A stretch of 17,866 nucleotides of DNA from JAFAQB01 sp045808425 (GCA_045808425.1 JBJMFM010000288.1:1-17866); one strand, 5' to 3'. Counted from the stretch's first letter, positions 1-7,616 are shown. Translations and numbers: made by a program. Notes: a model not told the origin generated them from the letters alone.

Positions 1-1272
1 TGCAGGCATGTTTGCTTTCTTCCAGAATAAACCTAAAGTTAATGGTGCCCAAGCACCAGCAAACACAATATCAAAAGCCAAAATCAGATAAACTCCGGGC
101 TGAGGTAAAACATAACCCAAAACAAAAGCTGCTATCATCATAGGTATAGTGAATATTCGAGTAGTAAGCAGCAGTTTTCTATCGTCTAAGCCAGGTTTCT
201 TTAACATCCTCTTAAGTATGTCTCTTTGTATTATATTCCGCGACATGACACTAGATATGGCAAGTAGACCTCCATTTGCTGTTGACATAGAAGCCCCAAG
301 TACTCCCATGAGCAAAGCTGCACCAATAGGAAATGGCACATGATTAATGGCCAATTCAGGATACGCTGTAAAAGGATCTGCCAGTTTAGGCAATAAATAT
401 AATGCAACAATTCCCATCATACTTGTTGGAATCACAGTCAGAAATGTCAAGCCAGCGCCCATCAACGCCCCTCGTTGGGCAGTCTTTCCGTCCTTTGCTG
501 CAAATATTCGTTCCATAAAATCCAAAGCTACAATATCTCCTAATCCCAATGCCATTATCGCTGCCCAATTGACTAGCGCTCCATTTCCAATACTAGTTAA
601 ACCAGATAGATCCAAATATCCAGGAGGAGCACTTCCAAGTATAGTCCCAAAGTTGACACCAGAAAAGCCGCCCGCAAAGAAAATAAATGCTGCCCAAAAT
701 GCACCAATAGCAAGATAGATCTGAAATATATCAGTATATGCTGATGAGAAGAGACCTCCAGCATACGTATATATTAACACGACGATAGCCGCTATAAGCA
801 TTGCCCATAAAAAGTCAATATGAAAAACAGTTGAGAGAATGAAACCAGACGCAGCGAAGTTTCCTGCAACAAGGACAATAAAACTTATCATCATTAGAAC
901 TGCAGAAATCCCTTCTGCGCCATTTCCAAACCTTCTATAATAAAAATCAGGCAAGGTAAGCATTGTCATTTTGTTCAATTTTTTTCCATATACAGTACCT
1001 GTAAGGACCAGGCATATTCCTAAACCAATAGGAATAGCTGCGCCGGCCCAAAAACCAAATTGGTAAACAAGAGAAACATTTCCTAAAGAGGAATTTCCAT
1101 CAATGGACTGAGCTGCAAGCATAGTTCCAACAAAGAAAAGTGGAAGACTCTTTCCTGCAATCATATATCGTTTGCTACTTTTTTTTACTAAACGTGAAGT
1201 TAATGTTCCTACAACAAGGGAAAGTGCTAAAAATGCTATAACTGCTATCCCATAGCCATCGAGGGCAGCCAA
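1..1272 (-). CDS. Sodium:solute symporter (SSS) family permease, C-terminus cut by window edge
   Basis: An open frame of 424 codons runs from position 1272 off the left edge. The translation is a string of hydrophobic helices separated by short polar loops, as in SSS transporters (urea/DUR3, proline, pantothenate types). Landmarks include the early segment RYMIAGKSLP, AAQSIDGNS in the next helix, YTYAGGLFSSAYTDIFQ in the middle (the usual 'Y...GG..A...TD..Q' signature) and GASMSTANGGLLAISS further on. These are classic SSS positions, so the family is secure; the substrate is not. No ATG precedes the first helix. An in-frame TAA lies at 1279-1281, so TTG at 1272 is the only sensible start. A TATA-like CTTAAATAA (1294-1302, minus) would place the transcript start almost on that TTG, suggesting a leaderless mRNA. 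It is divergent from a ureohydrolase gene, which makes urea, guanidine or a guanidino/amine compound the likely solute (inference). Confidence 0.9.
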   Translation of the reverse strand, partial: MAALDGYGIAVIAFLALSLVVGTLTSRLVKKSSKRYMIAGKSLPLFFVGTMLAAQSIDGNSSLGNVSLVYQFGFWAGAAIPIGLGICLVLTGTVYGKKLNKMTMLTLPDFYYRRFGNGAEGISAVLMMISFIVLVAGNFAASGFILSTVFHIDFLWAMLIAAIVVLIYTYAGGLFSSAYTDIFQIYLAIGAFWAAFIFFAGGFSGVNFGTILGSAPPGYLDLSGLTSIGNGALVNWAAIMALGLGDIVALDFMERIFAAKDGKTAQRGALMGAGLTFLTVIPTSMMGIVALYLLPKLADPFTAYPELAINHVPFPIGAALLMGVLGASMSTANGGLLAISSVMSRNIIQRDILKRMLKKPGLDDRKLLLTTRIFTIPMMIAAFVLGYVLPQPGVYLILAFDIVFAGAWAPLTLGLFWKKANMPA

Positions 1273-1293
1273 CGCTAGTTATATATTTGTTAA

Positions 1294-1302
1294 TTATTTA
1301 AG
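1294..1302 (-). promoter_or_regulatory. TATA box of the SSS transporter
   Basis: CTTAAATAA on the minus strand lies about 26 bases upstream of the TTG at 1272. This is the normal archaeal TATA-to-start distance and supports a leaderless transcript from that TTG. Confidence 0.45.
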
Positions 1303-1351
1303 GTTTAAGCTCGATAATGTATACTATGTATTGAAACGTAATAAAGTATGC

Positions 1352-1601
1352 GTAATTTACACATTTTTCTCTAAAGCTTAACTCTTTGGGTGCAGAAAAA
1401 TCACCTGTTCAGATGAAGCGAGGTTACTATCTAAATTTGAATAATAAAGTAAAGAATATTCTCACATGGTATTTAATTCAGCATGAGCTGTATTCTATGA
1501 TTTTGCCTCATATTAAAATGTAAATTACCTTATGCTGGTCTTAACACCATAATCACGAGCAAAAATCCTGAAAGTTTTGCTGTCCAATAGCGGTAAATTA
1601 C
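1352..1601. promoter_or_regulatory. Three copies of a GTAAWTTAC palindrome (candidate operators)
   Basis: The 9-base palindrome GTAA-W-TTAC occurs at 1352-1360 (GTAATTTAC), 1520-1528 (GTAAATTAC) and 1593-1601 (GTAAATTAC). The last two extend into a shared GTAAATTACCT. All three lie in the 379-base gap between the divergent transporter and ureohydrolase genes. The first is about 50 bases upstream of the transporter TATA box, and the third ends a few bases upstream of the ureohydrolase TATA box. I noticed no further copy elsewhere in the window. The placement suits a regulator controlling both units, but the regulator is not visible here. Confidence 0.45.
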
Positions 1602-1608
1602 CTAGCAA

Positions 1609-1616
1609 TATTTAAG
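1609..1616 (+). promoter_or_regulatory. TATA box of the ureohydrolase unit
   Basis: TATTTAAG lies about 40 bases before the ATG at 1652, predicting a transcript start near 1637 and a very short 5' leader. A GTAAATTAC palindrome ends eight bases upstream, where the BRE and activator/repressor contacts would be. Confidence 0.45.
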
Positions 1617-1651
1617 AAACACATGTTATCTTTACTTACAATAGATATACT

Positions 1652-2773
1652 ATGGGAATGGAATTTTATGGTAACTCCTATAAGAGCAATGACGAACCAA
1701 TTTTTGTAGGCATACCAACATTTCTTAAATTACCATGGCTTAGAACTGTCGAGGAATTAAAGAAGGTTAAACCAGACGTGGCTGTAATCGGTGAGCCATT
1801 TGATTTTGGAACAACTATACGTCCAGGAGCAAGATACGGTCCAAGAGCTATTAGAGCAGCGTCTACTGTTCCTTCTCCACCCTATGAACACTTCAACATT
1901 GAAACAGGCGTGGATCCGTTTGGAGTTTTCCGAACCGTGGATTATGGTGACGTAGTCGTATCTCCTGGTGATGTCATAGAATCACATACTAGGATGACAA
2001 ATAAAGTAAAGGAAGTACTCGACATTGATGGCATACCAATTATGCTTGGTGGCGATCATTCTATCACATTCGCAAATGTTCGAGCATTTGCTAAAAAATA
2101 TAAGAATATTGGGATGATCCATATTGACACTCACGCTGATTGTGCTCCACAAGGACTATGCGGTTTCAAATATGATCATGGAGCACATATTCGAAGAATT
2201 ATGGAATTGGGTTGTCTTAAGGGTAAAAATTATACTCTCATAGGCCCACATGGCTACTGGCCCGGTCCAGATTTATACAAGTGGATGGCAGATCAGGACT
2301 TTCAGTGGTTTACTATGCTGGACGTAGAAGAGTTAGGAATTGACCAAATCGCAAAGGAAGCTGCCGATAGAGCAAATGACAATGTAGATGCAGTTTATAT
2401 TAGTTGGGATATAGATACTTTTGACCCTGCATTTGCCCCTGGTACAGGTGAGCCAGAACCAAATGGATTGACTTCAAGAGAAGGAATGAAATTAATGCGA
2501 CTACTGTCTACTTCTTTTGATCCTGATAGATTTGCTTTCGACCTTGTAGAAGTTGCACCAAACTACGATGTTAGCGATCAGAATTCTTACAACGGAGGAA
2601 TTACCTCTGGTTTGGCTAACAGACTCATTGTAGAATTATTGGCTGGACTGTCATTAACAAAAAAAGGACAGGTTGAGGGTAATCCCGTAAGACCTAAATT
2701 TTACCGTGGAACAGGGCATACGTATGATTTTGGTAAAACTCCAAAAGCCAGACCACCGAAAAGAAAAAGATGA
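1652..2773 (+). CDS. Arginase-family ureohydrolase (agmatinase/guanidinase type)
   Basis: A 373-residue metallohydrolase expected to cleave a guanidino compound to urea plus an amine or ammonia, probably in the cytoplasm. All metal-binding motifs of the family are present: GGDHS (133-137, ligand His136), IDTHAD (158-163, ligands Asp159, His161, Asp163) and SWDIDTFDPAFAPG (251-264, ligands Asp253, Asp255). The enzyme should therefore bind a binuclear centre (Mn, or Ni as in guanidine hydrolases). The middle motif is DTHAD rather than the DAHxD common in agmatinases, and the loop after the third motif reads GTGEPEPNG where many agmatinases have GTGTPE-GG; both lie near the substrate pocket. The C-terminus ends in a basic tail, KARPPKRKR. 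Substrate cannot be fixed from sequence: agmatine, guanidine and guanidinobutyrate are all possible. ATG at 1652 was chosen; Met3 at 1658 is an alternative. Its stop overlaps the start of the next gene (ATGA), so the two are probably translationally coupled. Confidence 0.92.
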   Translation: MGMEFYGNSYKSNDEPIFVGIPTFLKLPWLRTVEELKKVKPDVAVIGEPFDFGTTIRPGARYGPRAIRAASTVPSPPYEHFNIETGVDPFGVFRTVDYGDVVVSPGDVIESHTRMTNKVKEVLDIDGIPIMLGGDHSITFANVRAFAKKYKNIGMIHIDTHADCAPQGLCGFKYDHGAHIRRIMELGCLKGKNYTLIGPHGYWPGPDLYKWMADQDFQWFTMLDVEELGIDQIAKEAADRANDNVDAVYISWDIDTFDPAFAPGTGEPEPNGLTSREGMKLMRLLSTSFDPDRFAFDLVEVAPNYDVSDQNSYNGGITSGLANRLIVELLAGLSLTKKGQVEGNPVRPKFYRGTGHTYDFGKTPKARPPKRKR

Positions 2774-3171
2774 TTTATGTTAAAGCAGTCATAAAAGGGG
2801 AGGACGATATACCTCCTTTTATAAGGCTGTTTGAATACCCTGATAAATCTGATGAATCAATATTTTTTGACGCTATAAAAATGATAAATGAAAAGCTTGC
2901 AAGAAATCTTAAAATTAACGTTAATGAGTGTCTCATGATTTACTGCGCATACGTAATTGAACAATTGCATACAGATAATTCAATTAAAAGTATTGAAGAG
3001 AATGCTACAAAAGTTTTGTCTGTTAATCAGGTTATGATAGGAGTGCCAGAAACTCTGAAGAAAATTAGCTTTGAAGTAAAGTTTGATGAGACTAATAATG
3101 TGCAGAAGCAGATAGTAAATATTAACGAATCGTTACCTACGCATAAATACATACTAGCACCGGATCCATAA
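2770..3171 (+). CDS. Urease gamma subunit-like small protein coupled to the ureohydrolase
   Basis: A 133-residue protein whose ATG overlaps the ureohydrolase stop. Residues about 30-121 align by eye, almost without gaps, to urease gamma (UreA): LARNLKINVNE (43-53) against the LARGLKLNYPE segment, AYVIE (60-64) against the AFIMEG helix, then VLSVNQVMIGVPE (82-94) against the VLTREQVMEGVPEMI signature, followed by a beta-hairpin like UreA's IQVEATFPDG. The first 30 residues and the last 12 have no UreA counterpart. In urease, gamma is a structural subunit and the nickel centre lies in alpha, so this protein is unlikely to be catalytic alone. No urease alpha or beta gene is in the window. Proximity to a urea-producing enzyme suggests a scaffold, regulator or docking partner (inference). 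Identity is from visual alignment; the sequence is divergent. Confidence 0.75.
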   Translation: MIYVKAVIKGEDDIPPFIRLFEYPDKSDESIFFDAIKMINEKLARNLKINVNECLMIYCAYVIEQLHTDNSIKSIEENATKVLSVNQVMIGVPETLKKISFEVKFDETNNVQKQIVNINESLPTHKYILAPDP

Positions 3172-3173
3172 GA

Positions 3174-3232
3174 TACTAAACTAAGAACAATACAATGATT
3201 TTATTCCCTTCCTTCCCTACTAAACTAAGAAC
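3174..3232. repeat. Pair of 15-base direct repeats between convergent genes
   Basis: TACTAAACTAAGAAC occurs exactly at 3174-3188 and again at 3218-3232, 44 bases apart, in the gap between the urease-gamma-like gene and the convergent thermosome gene. The stretch between and after them is pyrimidine-rich (TTCCCTTCCTTCCC), as at archaeal transcript ends. Function unknown; it may be a local duplication at the 3' end. Confidence 0.6.
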
Positions 3233-3363
3233 TACTCCCTTTCGAACGAGAGTATATGACGTAGCACTAGTAATGCAATGGTTATAATAATAGTGTGTTC
3301 ACGTTTTAATACTATCAATATATGTTAAAAATAGTTATTATTATTATTTGCCCCAGCCCTACG

Positions 3364-5079
3364 CTAGTAGTAGTGATGCATAGGACGCTGCTTTTTTCCT
3401 AGTTTATCAAAGTAATGGTCATGTTTCTTATCTCCTCCAGCATGCGAATGCTGAGTACCATCATCGTGGGTGTGAGTCTGCATAGTAGGTTTTGCCATTA
3501 GGACATCGTCTACACGTACCAAAAGATTAGTAACCTCTACTGCTGTCTTCAGAACTTGTTCTTTTATAACAGAAGGTTCAATGATTTTTTTGGACAACAT
3601 TTCTTCGATTTTCCTTTCGACAGGATTTACTCCATACCAACCGAACTTATCATTATTATTATTATGAGATATAGTAGTAGAGTATTTCAGTCTGAGTTGA
3701 ATAAGTGTATCTATTTCACACATCCCTGCATTCCTTGCAATAGTCAAAGGAATTTCTTCTAGTGCATCGGCAAATTTCCGAATTACAATCTGTTTTCTAC
3801 TGCTAACCGAATCTGCCATCCTTCTAACCTTTGCTGCAATAATTGCCTCCACTGATCCTCCACCAGCAACAATTGTCGGTTTTGCAATGAAATCACTTAG
3901 CACTGAAATTGCATCCAACACAGAGCGGTGGTATTCATCTAGGATTGTTTTTGAATTGGCCCTAAGCAAAAGTGTTACGGATTTGGGATTTTTACATTCT
4001 TCGATAAAAACCATCCTGTCCTCTCCTACAATTTTTTCAGAGACAATACCAGCATATCCAAGATCATTTTTTGCAATATTGTTAAAATCCTTGATTGTCT
4101 TGGCTCCGGTAGATTTTTCAATCCATAGCATATCATTGTCTTTTACCCTTCGAATCGAGACAATTCCTGCATTCGCTAAATGATACTGTGCTGCAAGATT
4201 AATCCCTCGTTGTGAGATTACAACATTGGCTCCTGAATTAATTATATTTTGAACTTTTAATCTGATCGCTGAAGACTCGTTATCAAAATATGACTTGATC
4301 TGGCCTGGCAAGGTAATTTGAATCTCTGCTTCTGCTTTTGTTCTTTTACCCTCTAGTTCTTCATTTATAAGAAGTATTTTGGCATCATTGATAACCCTAG
4401 CCATTGCAGAATTATCTATTGTCTTATCAAGCACCACACCTTTAACGAGCTGCATGTCAGACGCGTTGCCAATTTTTTCTTCAATCTTTATATCATCAAT
4501 CTCTATTCTACCGTTTGAAAAGTCTGCAATCAGGCATATAGCATCAACTATGGATTTTGTAATTATATTTTTTTCAGCTGCAATATAAGATATAGCCTTT
4601 GATTCCAAACACGTATCTACAAGTCCTTCCATAACTTTTCTATCAGCGTTTTTTGTTGTCCTGGATATTTTGTCTAGAATGTTTAGTGAAGCATCCAATG
4701 CTTCAAGGTACCCATCTGCAATTATAGAAGGACCAATATTCAAATCTAATAACTCTTCTGCTTTCTTGATAAGAGCACCTGCCAAAATTACTACAGAGGT
4801 AGTGCCATCACCTACTTCGTTATCGACAGTATTTGATGCTTCTATTATTACTTTGGCGGCAGGATGTTCAACGTCGATTTTACGTAATAGTGTCGCACCA
4901 TCCTTTGTTACGGTAACTTCTCCTAAAATATCAATAAATATTTTCTCCAGCCCGCGTGGACCAAAGGAATTTTTGACAAGATCTGCTATCAATCTAGCGG
5001 CAAGAAAATTGTACCGACGAGCTTGTCCACCTTGTGTTCGTTTTGTACCCTCAGGAAATAATTGCTCAGTATAACCCAT
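3364..5079 (-). CDS. Thermosome subunit (group II chaperonin) with histidine-rich tail
   Basis: A 571-residue chaperonin subunit forming double-ring, ATP-driven protein-folding complexes in the cytosol. Equatorial ATP-site motifs are present: GPRGLEK (40-46), TKDGATLL (58-65), GDGTTS (90-95) and GGGSVEA (406-412). The apical domain contains the usual GANVVISQRGI segment (283-293) and NPKSVTLLLRA (364-374), and the second equatorial half ends with VRVDDVLMAKPT (521-532). The residue before the DGAT motif is Lys59, where most thermosomes have Asn. The tail after about 533 is unusual: eight histidines in 36 residues (HTHDDGTQHSH, then KKHDHYF, then MHHYY), instead of the GGM-type tail. An Asn run (483-486) comes from an ATT/AAT microsatellite. 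It is divergent from the gene at 5200, sharing an AT-rich promoter region. Start ATG at 5079 fits the family N-terminus. Confidence 0.96.
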   Translation of the reverse strand: MGYTEQLFPEGTKRTQGGQARRYNFLAARLIADLVKNSFGPRGLEKIFIDILGEVTVTKDGATLLRKIDVEHPAAKVIIEASNTVDNEVGDGTTSVVILAGALIKKAEELLDLNIGPSIIADGYLEALDASLNILDKISRTTKNADRKVMEGLVDTCLESKAISYIAAEKNIITKSIVDAICLIADFSNGRIEIDDIKIEEKIGNASDMQLVKGVVLDKTIDNSAMARVINDAKILLINEELEGKRTKAEAEIQITLPGQIKSYFDNESSAIRLKVQNIINSGANVVISQRGINLAAQYHLANAGIVSIRRVKDNDMLWIEKSTGAKTIKDFNNIAKNDLGYAGIVSEKIVGEDRMVFIEECKNPKSVTLLLRANSKTILDEYHRSVLDAISVLSDFIAKPTIVAGGGSVEAIIAAKVRRMADSVSSRKQIVIRKFADALEEIPLTIARNAGMCEIDTLIQLRLKYSTTISHNNNNDKFGWYGVNPVERKIEEMLSKKIIEPSVIKEQVLKTAVEVTNLLVRVDDVLMAKPTMQTHTHDDGTQHSHAGGDKKHDHYFDKLGKKQRPMHHYY

Positions 5080-5154
5080 GATTAGCCGGTATTACACGTC
5101 AACATATCATACTAATATTTCAATCGGCCTGTTGAATTTCTCATTCGGCTAAAA

Positions 5155-5171
5155 AATAAATATTTTTATAG
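5155..5171. promoter_or_regulatory. AT-rich promoter core shared by thermosome and the 98-aa gene
   Basis: The segment ATAAATATTTTTATAG lies about 30-45 bases upstream of the ATG at 5200 and reads as a TATA element on the plus strand. On the minus strand the same bases (CTATAAAAATATTTAT) could drive the thermosome gene with a leader of about 60 bases. A second AT-rich element nearer 5115 could also serve the thermosome, so use of this core in that direction is uncertain. Confidence 0.4.
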
Positions 5172-5199
5172 TTAGTCGCAGCATAACACGCCACTCAAT

Positions 5200-5496
5200 A
5201 TGTCGACATCAAAAACGACTGGTGATATTGAACAGTTTGCGAGGAAAGCGATAGATGTATTGTATGGAAAGGATGGAAAAGAAATTAAGGATTTTAAAAT
5301 AAGGGAAATTCTCCCATACTCTACAGTACAAATCATGGCCCAAGGTGGATTGCCTGATGAAGAAAAAAGGGATTCTTGGGATGTCCAAGTAACGTTTCTG
5401 CAAAATAACATCCAGTATACTGTAGACCTGCTAATTCACGACAAAGATGGACAAATTATCAACGCGAGGCTTGTCGACAAGATGAATCCAATTTAA
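5200..5496 (+). CDS. Conserved-looking small protein, possible PepSY-like fold
   Basis: A 98-residue soluble protein with no signal peptide or membrane helix. The N-terminal third is helical (IEQFARKAIDVLYG), followed by alternating hydrophobic strands: WDVQVTFLQNNIQYTVDLLIH (60-80) and then DGQIINARLVDKM. The pattern 'W-x-V-x-V ... Y-x-V-x-L ... DG-x-I-x-x-x-R' resembles PepSY domains and the C-terminal part of GvpO-like proteins, but the similarity is only in pattern, so no function is assigned. It is a convincing gene: good codon periodicity, an AT-rich promoter at a sensible distance, and the initiator ATG directly followed by a soluble helix. It is divergent from the thermosome; co-regulation by stress is possible but not shown. 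Confidence 0.75.
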   Translation: MSTSKTTGDIEQFARKAIDVLYGKDGKEIKDFKIREILPYSTVQIMAQGGLPDEEKRDSWDVQVTFLQNNIQYTVDLLIHDKDGQIINARLVDKMNPI

Positions 5497-5624
5497 TTTT
5501 TGACAGTATTAGATTTTTCAGTGTACAATCGAAGATTAATAATATAATTGCTATTTTGGCCCATACGTGTACACATCCAATATATAGCAACAGAAATAAT
5601 TGCCATACAATTTAACTAGCATAC

Positions 5625-5882
5625 CTAGGAGTCGCATGCCTGATTGATTCTATAAGCATAGGTACTAGCGTCTGGATTTCTGCCAACTACACCCCATAAT
5701 TCTTTGACCTTTCCATCTTCATTCTTCAAAAAAAAACTATCGTATTTTTGTGCTTCTTTAAAACTTTGTTTGATAAACTCAATTAAACAAATATTGTTGA
5801 TAAACTGTAAATATCTTGGAAGATCACTCACCTTCTTTATTATATCACATACATTAAAGATTTCGTTTGATTTCTCGTTCAT
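5625..5882 (-). CDS. Small hypothetical protein (85 aa)
   Basis: An unrecognised 85-residue ORF. The product is soluble and mixed-charge, with a helical first half (IFNVCDIIKKVSDLPRYLQF) and a strand-rich end containing GKVKELWGVVGRNPD. No signal peptide or known motif was seen. Support for a real gene comes from amino-acid composition (balanced Lys/Asp/Glu, Trp and Pro at plausible places) and an AT-rich TATA-like element on the minus strand near 5912-5922, about 30 bases upstream of the ATG, which would give a leaderless transcript. The overlapping plus-strand frame is Phe/Leu/Ser-rich and looks like its shadow. It lies just downstream of a decayed gene on the same strand and could itself be a remnant. 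Confidence 0.45.
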   Translation of the reverse strand: MNEKSNEIFNVCDIIKKVSDLPRYLQFINNICLIEFIKQSFKEAQKYDSFFLKNEDGKVKELWGVVGRNPDASTYAYRINQACDS

Positions 5883-5907
5883 TCGTTATTCTTATCTCAA
5901 TTTTAGG

Positions 5908-6405
5908 TTAAAAATAATTAATCAACAATGTAAACAATACATCTAGGATTCTTTGATATTTCTCATAAATGCCATAAATCGAATCGAGATTAATTTCGTT
6001 ATACTTCAAATTAATTAATCCATAAGTAACAGTAATGTTTCTTGCAATCACAAGCGGTAAATTGACTTTTGTTCCGGTTGCAATCCTAAGAGCCTATATT
6101 TGAAACTGCTAATATTATAAGTAGAGGATATCTTGCTTTAGAGTATCGTTTGGAAAGATCTGTTTTCCGCTGAGATCCACAGTATATTCAAATTGTTTAG
6201 CTATATTACCGAACCGTCTGGCAAAATTTTCAAATATGTTATCATCTGCGACATTAGTCTTAAGATTTTTACTGCTAAGTTTTTCTTGTGCCTGTGCTAT
6301 TTATAATCCATGATGGTAATAGTAATAGTAATTAATATCACCAACCAATAATAGTAAAATACATACAGTAAGCAGTGTACGCCTTATATCAAAAGTCAAC
6401 AGCAT
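5908..6405 (-). pseudogene. Decayed gene for a small secreted protein (in-frame stops)
   Basis: Reading one frame from the ATG at 6405 gives 166 codons to the TAA at 5908-5910. The beginning is signal-peptide-like (basic RR, then the LLTVCILLLLVG core), then a tyrosine run from a TAATAG microsatellite, then a TAA at 6301-6303. Immediately after that stop comes IAQAQEK, which looks like a cleavage site and mature N-terminus. About 60 protein-like residues follow, including FARRFGNIAKQFEYTVDL. A cluster of three stops then falls within about 25 bases near 6085-6120. The same frame reopens as IATGTKVNLPLVIARN and remains open to the end. Continuous protein-like sequence in one frame broken by four stops is what a recently decayed exported-protein gene looks like. 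I do not recognise the family. Confidence 0.55.
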
Positions 6406-6642
6406 AATCACCTATCGCACGAGATGGTTGAGTCTTGATATAAACATTTGTGCTCAAGAATCAAGGTTGTTTCACATATAATTCCTATTTAGGTATCATG
6501 GGATTCGATTTTGGTTTAATTAGATCTTAATCTATACAAAGAATGACAATAACATCTGTTTTGGATGGACAACAAATCCCCTATTAAGTTAGATTTCAAA
6601 GAAAGCCTCAATAGGTAGGAGATCACTAAGAGTGGCATTAAG

Positions 6643-7260
6643 ATGAATAACAGGCAGGATTCGAATATGATTAGAACATTAGCCGTGTTTTCTATATTAC
6701 TTTTGGCGTCAGTACAAATAGCATTAGCACAAAACCCCGTTCAACAAAAAAGCGCTGTAAATAATAATAGTAATAATAATTTTATTACATACGAAAATCC
6801 CACCTATGGAATAAGAATCCGGTATCCTGGGGATTGGCAAAAAACTGAGCATCTTAATGCAAATAGGTTTTGGGTTGATTTTATGTCACCATTTAAAAAC
6901 AACCCTAATGCATTTCCAGTAACACTTAGTTTATCAGTCGAAGGTTTGAACCATACTATAACTACGACAACCAATGAGTATGTGACTGGGATCCTCAACA
7001 ATGCAAAACAGTCCTTACCGGATTTTCAAATTATTGAGTCTAATCCTGATGCCAATATGACAGGGATTTCCGCATATAAAATAGTTTACAGCTTCCTTAG
7101 CCAGGATCCTGCTGCGCAAGTTCACTTTCAGTCAATGAACATATGGAGTGTAAAGGACAAGAAGGTCTATGCTATTTCATATACACAAGCAAAATCACTA
7201 TACGCAGCATACTTGCCTACCGTCCAAAAGATGATTGATTCGTTTGAGATTATAAAATAA
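6643..7260 (+). CDS. Secreted PsbP-like domain protein
   Basis: A 205-residue exported protein. The N-terminus carries a signal peptide: hydrophobic IRTLAVFSILLLASVQIALAQ with a likely cut after ALA or AQ near residues 28-30. An Asn-rich linker (NNNSNNN) follows, then a PsbP/Mog1-like domain from about residue 47. The hallmark opening is YENPTYGIRIRYPGDWQ (50-66), and the domain closes with the strand/helix KKVYAISYTQA then TVQKMIDSFEI. In this phylum such proteins are thought to sit on the outside of the membrane; their function is unknown. Start could be the ATG at 6643 or Met9 at 6667, which would give a more typical signal peptide. A paralogous domain, with the same ending (IIDSFEI), is encoded at 9925-10872. 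Confidence 0.82.
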   Translation: MNNRQDSNMIRTLAVFSILLLASVQIALAQNPVQQKSAVNNNSNNNFITYENPTYGIRIRYPGDWQKTEHLNANRFWVDFMSPFKNNPNAFPVTLSLSVEGLNHTITTTTNEYVTGILNNAKQSLPDFQIIESNPDANMTGISAYKIVYSFLSQDPAAQVHFQSMNIWSVKDKKVYAISYTQAKSLYAAYLPTVQKMIDSFEIIK

Positions 7261-7616
7261 ACATCAAAGCGATTATAATACTGGTCTGTTATCTATTCAC
7301 AAAATATCCATAGACCTAATCCGGATTCCTCGAAATCTTAGGACCTGAGTTAAAGAATGCCAAGTAGGAAAAATACTTCTCATGACGCGTGCTGTAGTTA
7401 ACACTGCGGTTTAAATTTGAAGTCATTCCGTGATTTCCTATTTTTGATAAGATGAAGTGCTTCTATGTTCTTTTTTCGCACTTTCCCAAAAGTATGAATG
7501 GCAGGTTTTTGTTTTTATGTGCACATAGATGATACATAAATTTTAGCTTTGTATATTGCAAATATATTACACTTTGAAATTACCACGATGATGATAATTT
7601 AATTATAGTAAAAGAT
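7261..7616. other. Non-coding gap before the cupin gene
   Basis: No convincing ORF, repeat or RNA gene was seen in these 356 bases. The only recognisable element is the TATA-like TTTAATTA at 7598-7605. Confidence 0.5.
7598..7605 (+). promoter_or_regulatory. TATA box of the cupin gene
   Basis: TTTAATTA is only about 16 bases before the ATG at 7617 but about 27 bases before the second in-frame ATG at 7629. If this is the active box, the transcript would begin at or next to 7629, making Met5 the real, leaderless start. Confidence 0.4.

Noticed and set aside
347..718. 123-codon plus-strand frame inside the SSS transporter region
   Set aside because: Antisense to the continuous hydrophobic minus-strand transporter frame; composition (Pro/Ala/Ile rich, no motif) is that of a shadow.
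3333..3350. ATT microsatellite considered as a CRISPR or repeat array
   Set aside because: A simple trinucleotide run without spacers; no CRISPR array is seen anywhere in the window.
4670..5074. 134-codon plus-strand frame (and others at 3887-4183, 4379-4588) opposite the thermosome
   Set aside because: Lies entirely within the thermosome gene, which has all chaperonin motifs; Ser-rich shadow.
5200..5496. Gas-vesicle protein GvpO as identity of the 98-aa protein
   Set aside because: Only a general strand pattern matches and no other gas-vesicle gene is present.
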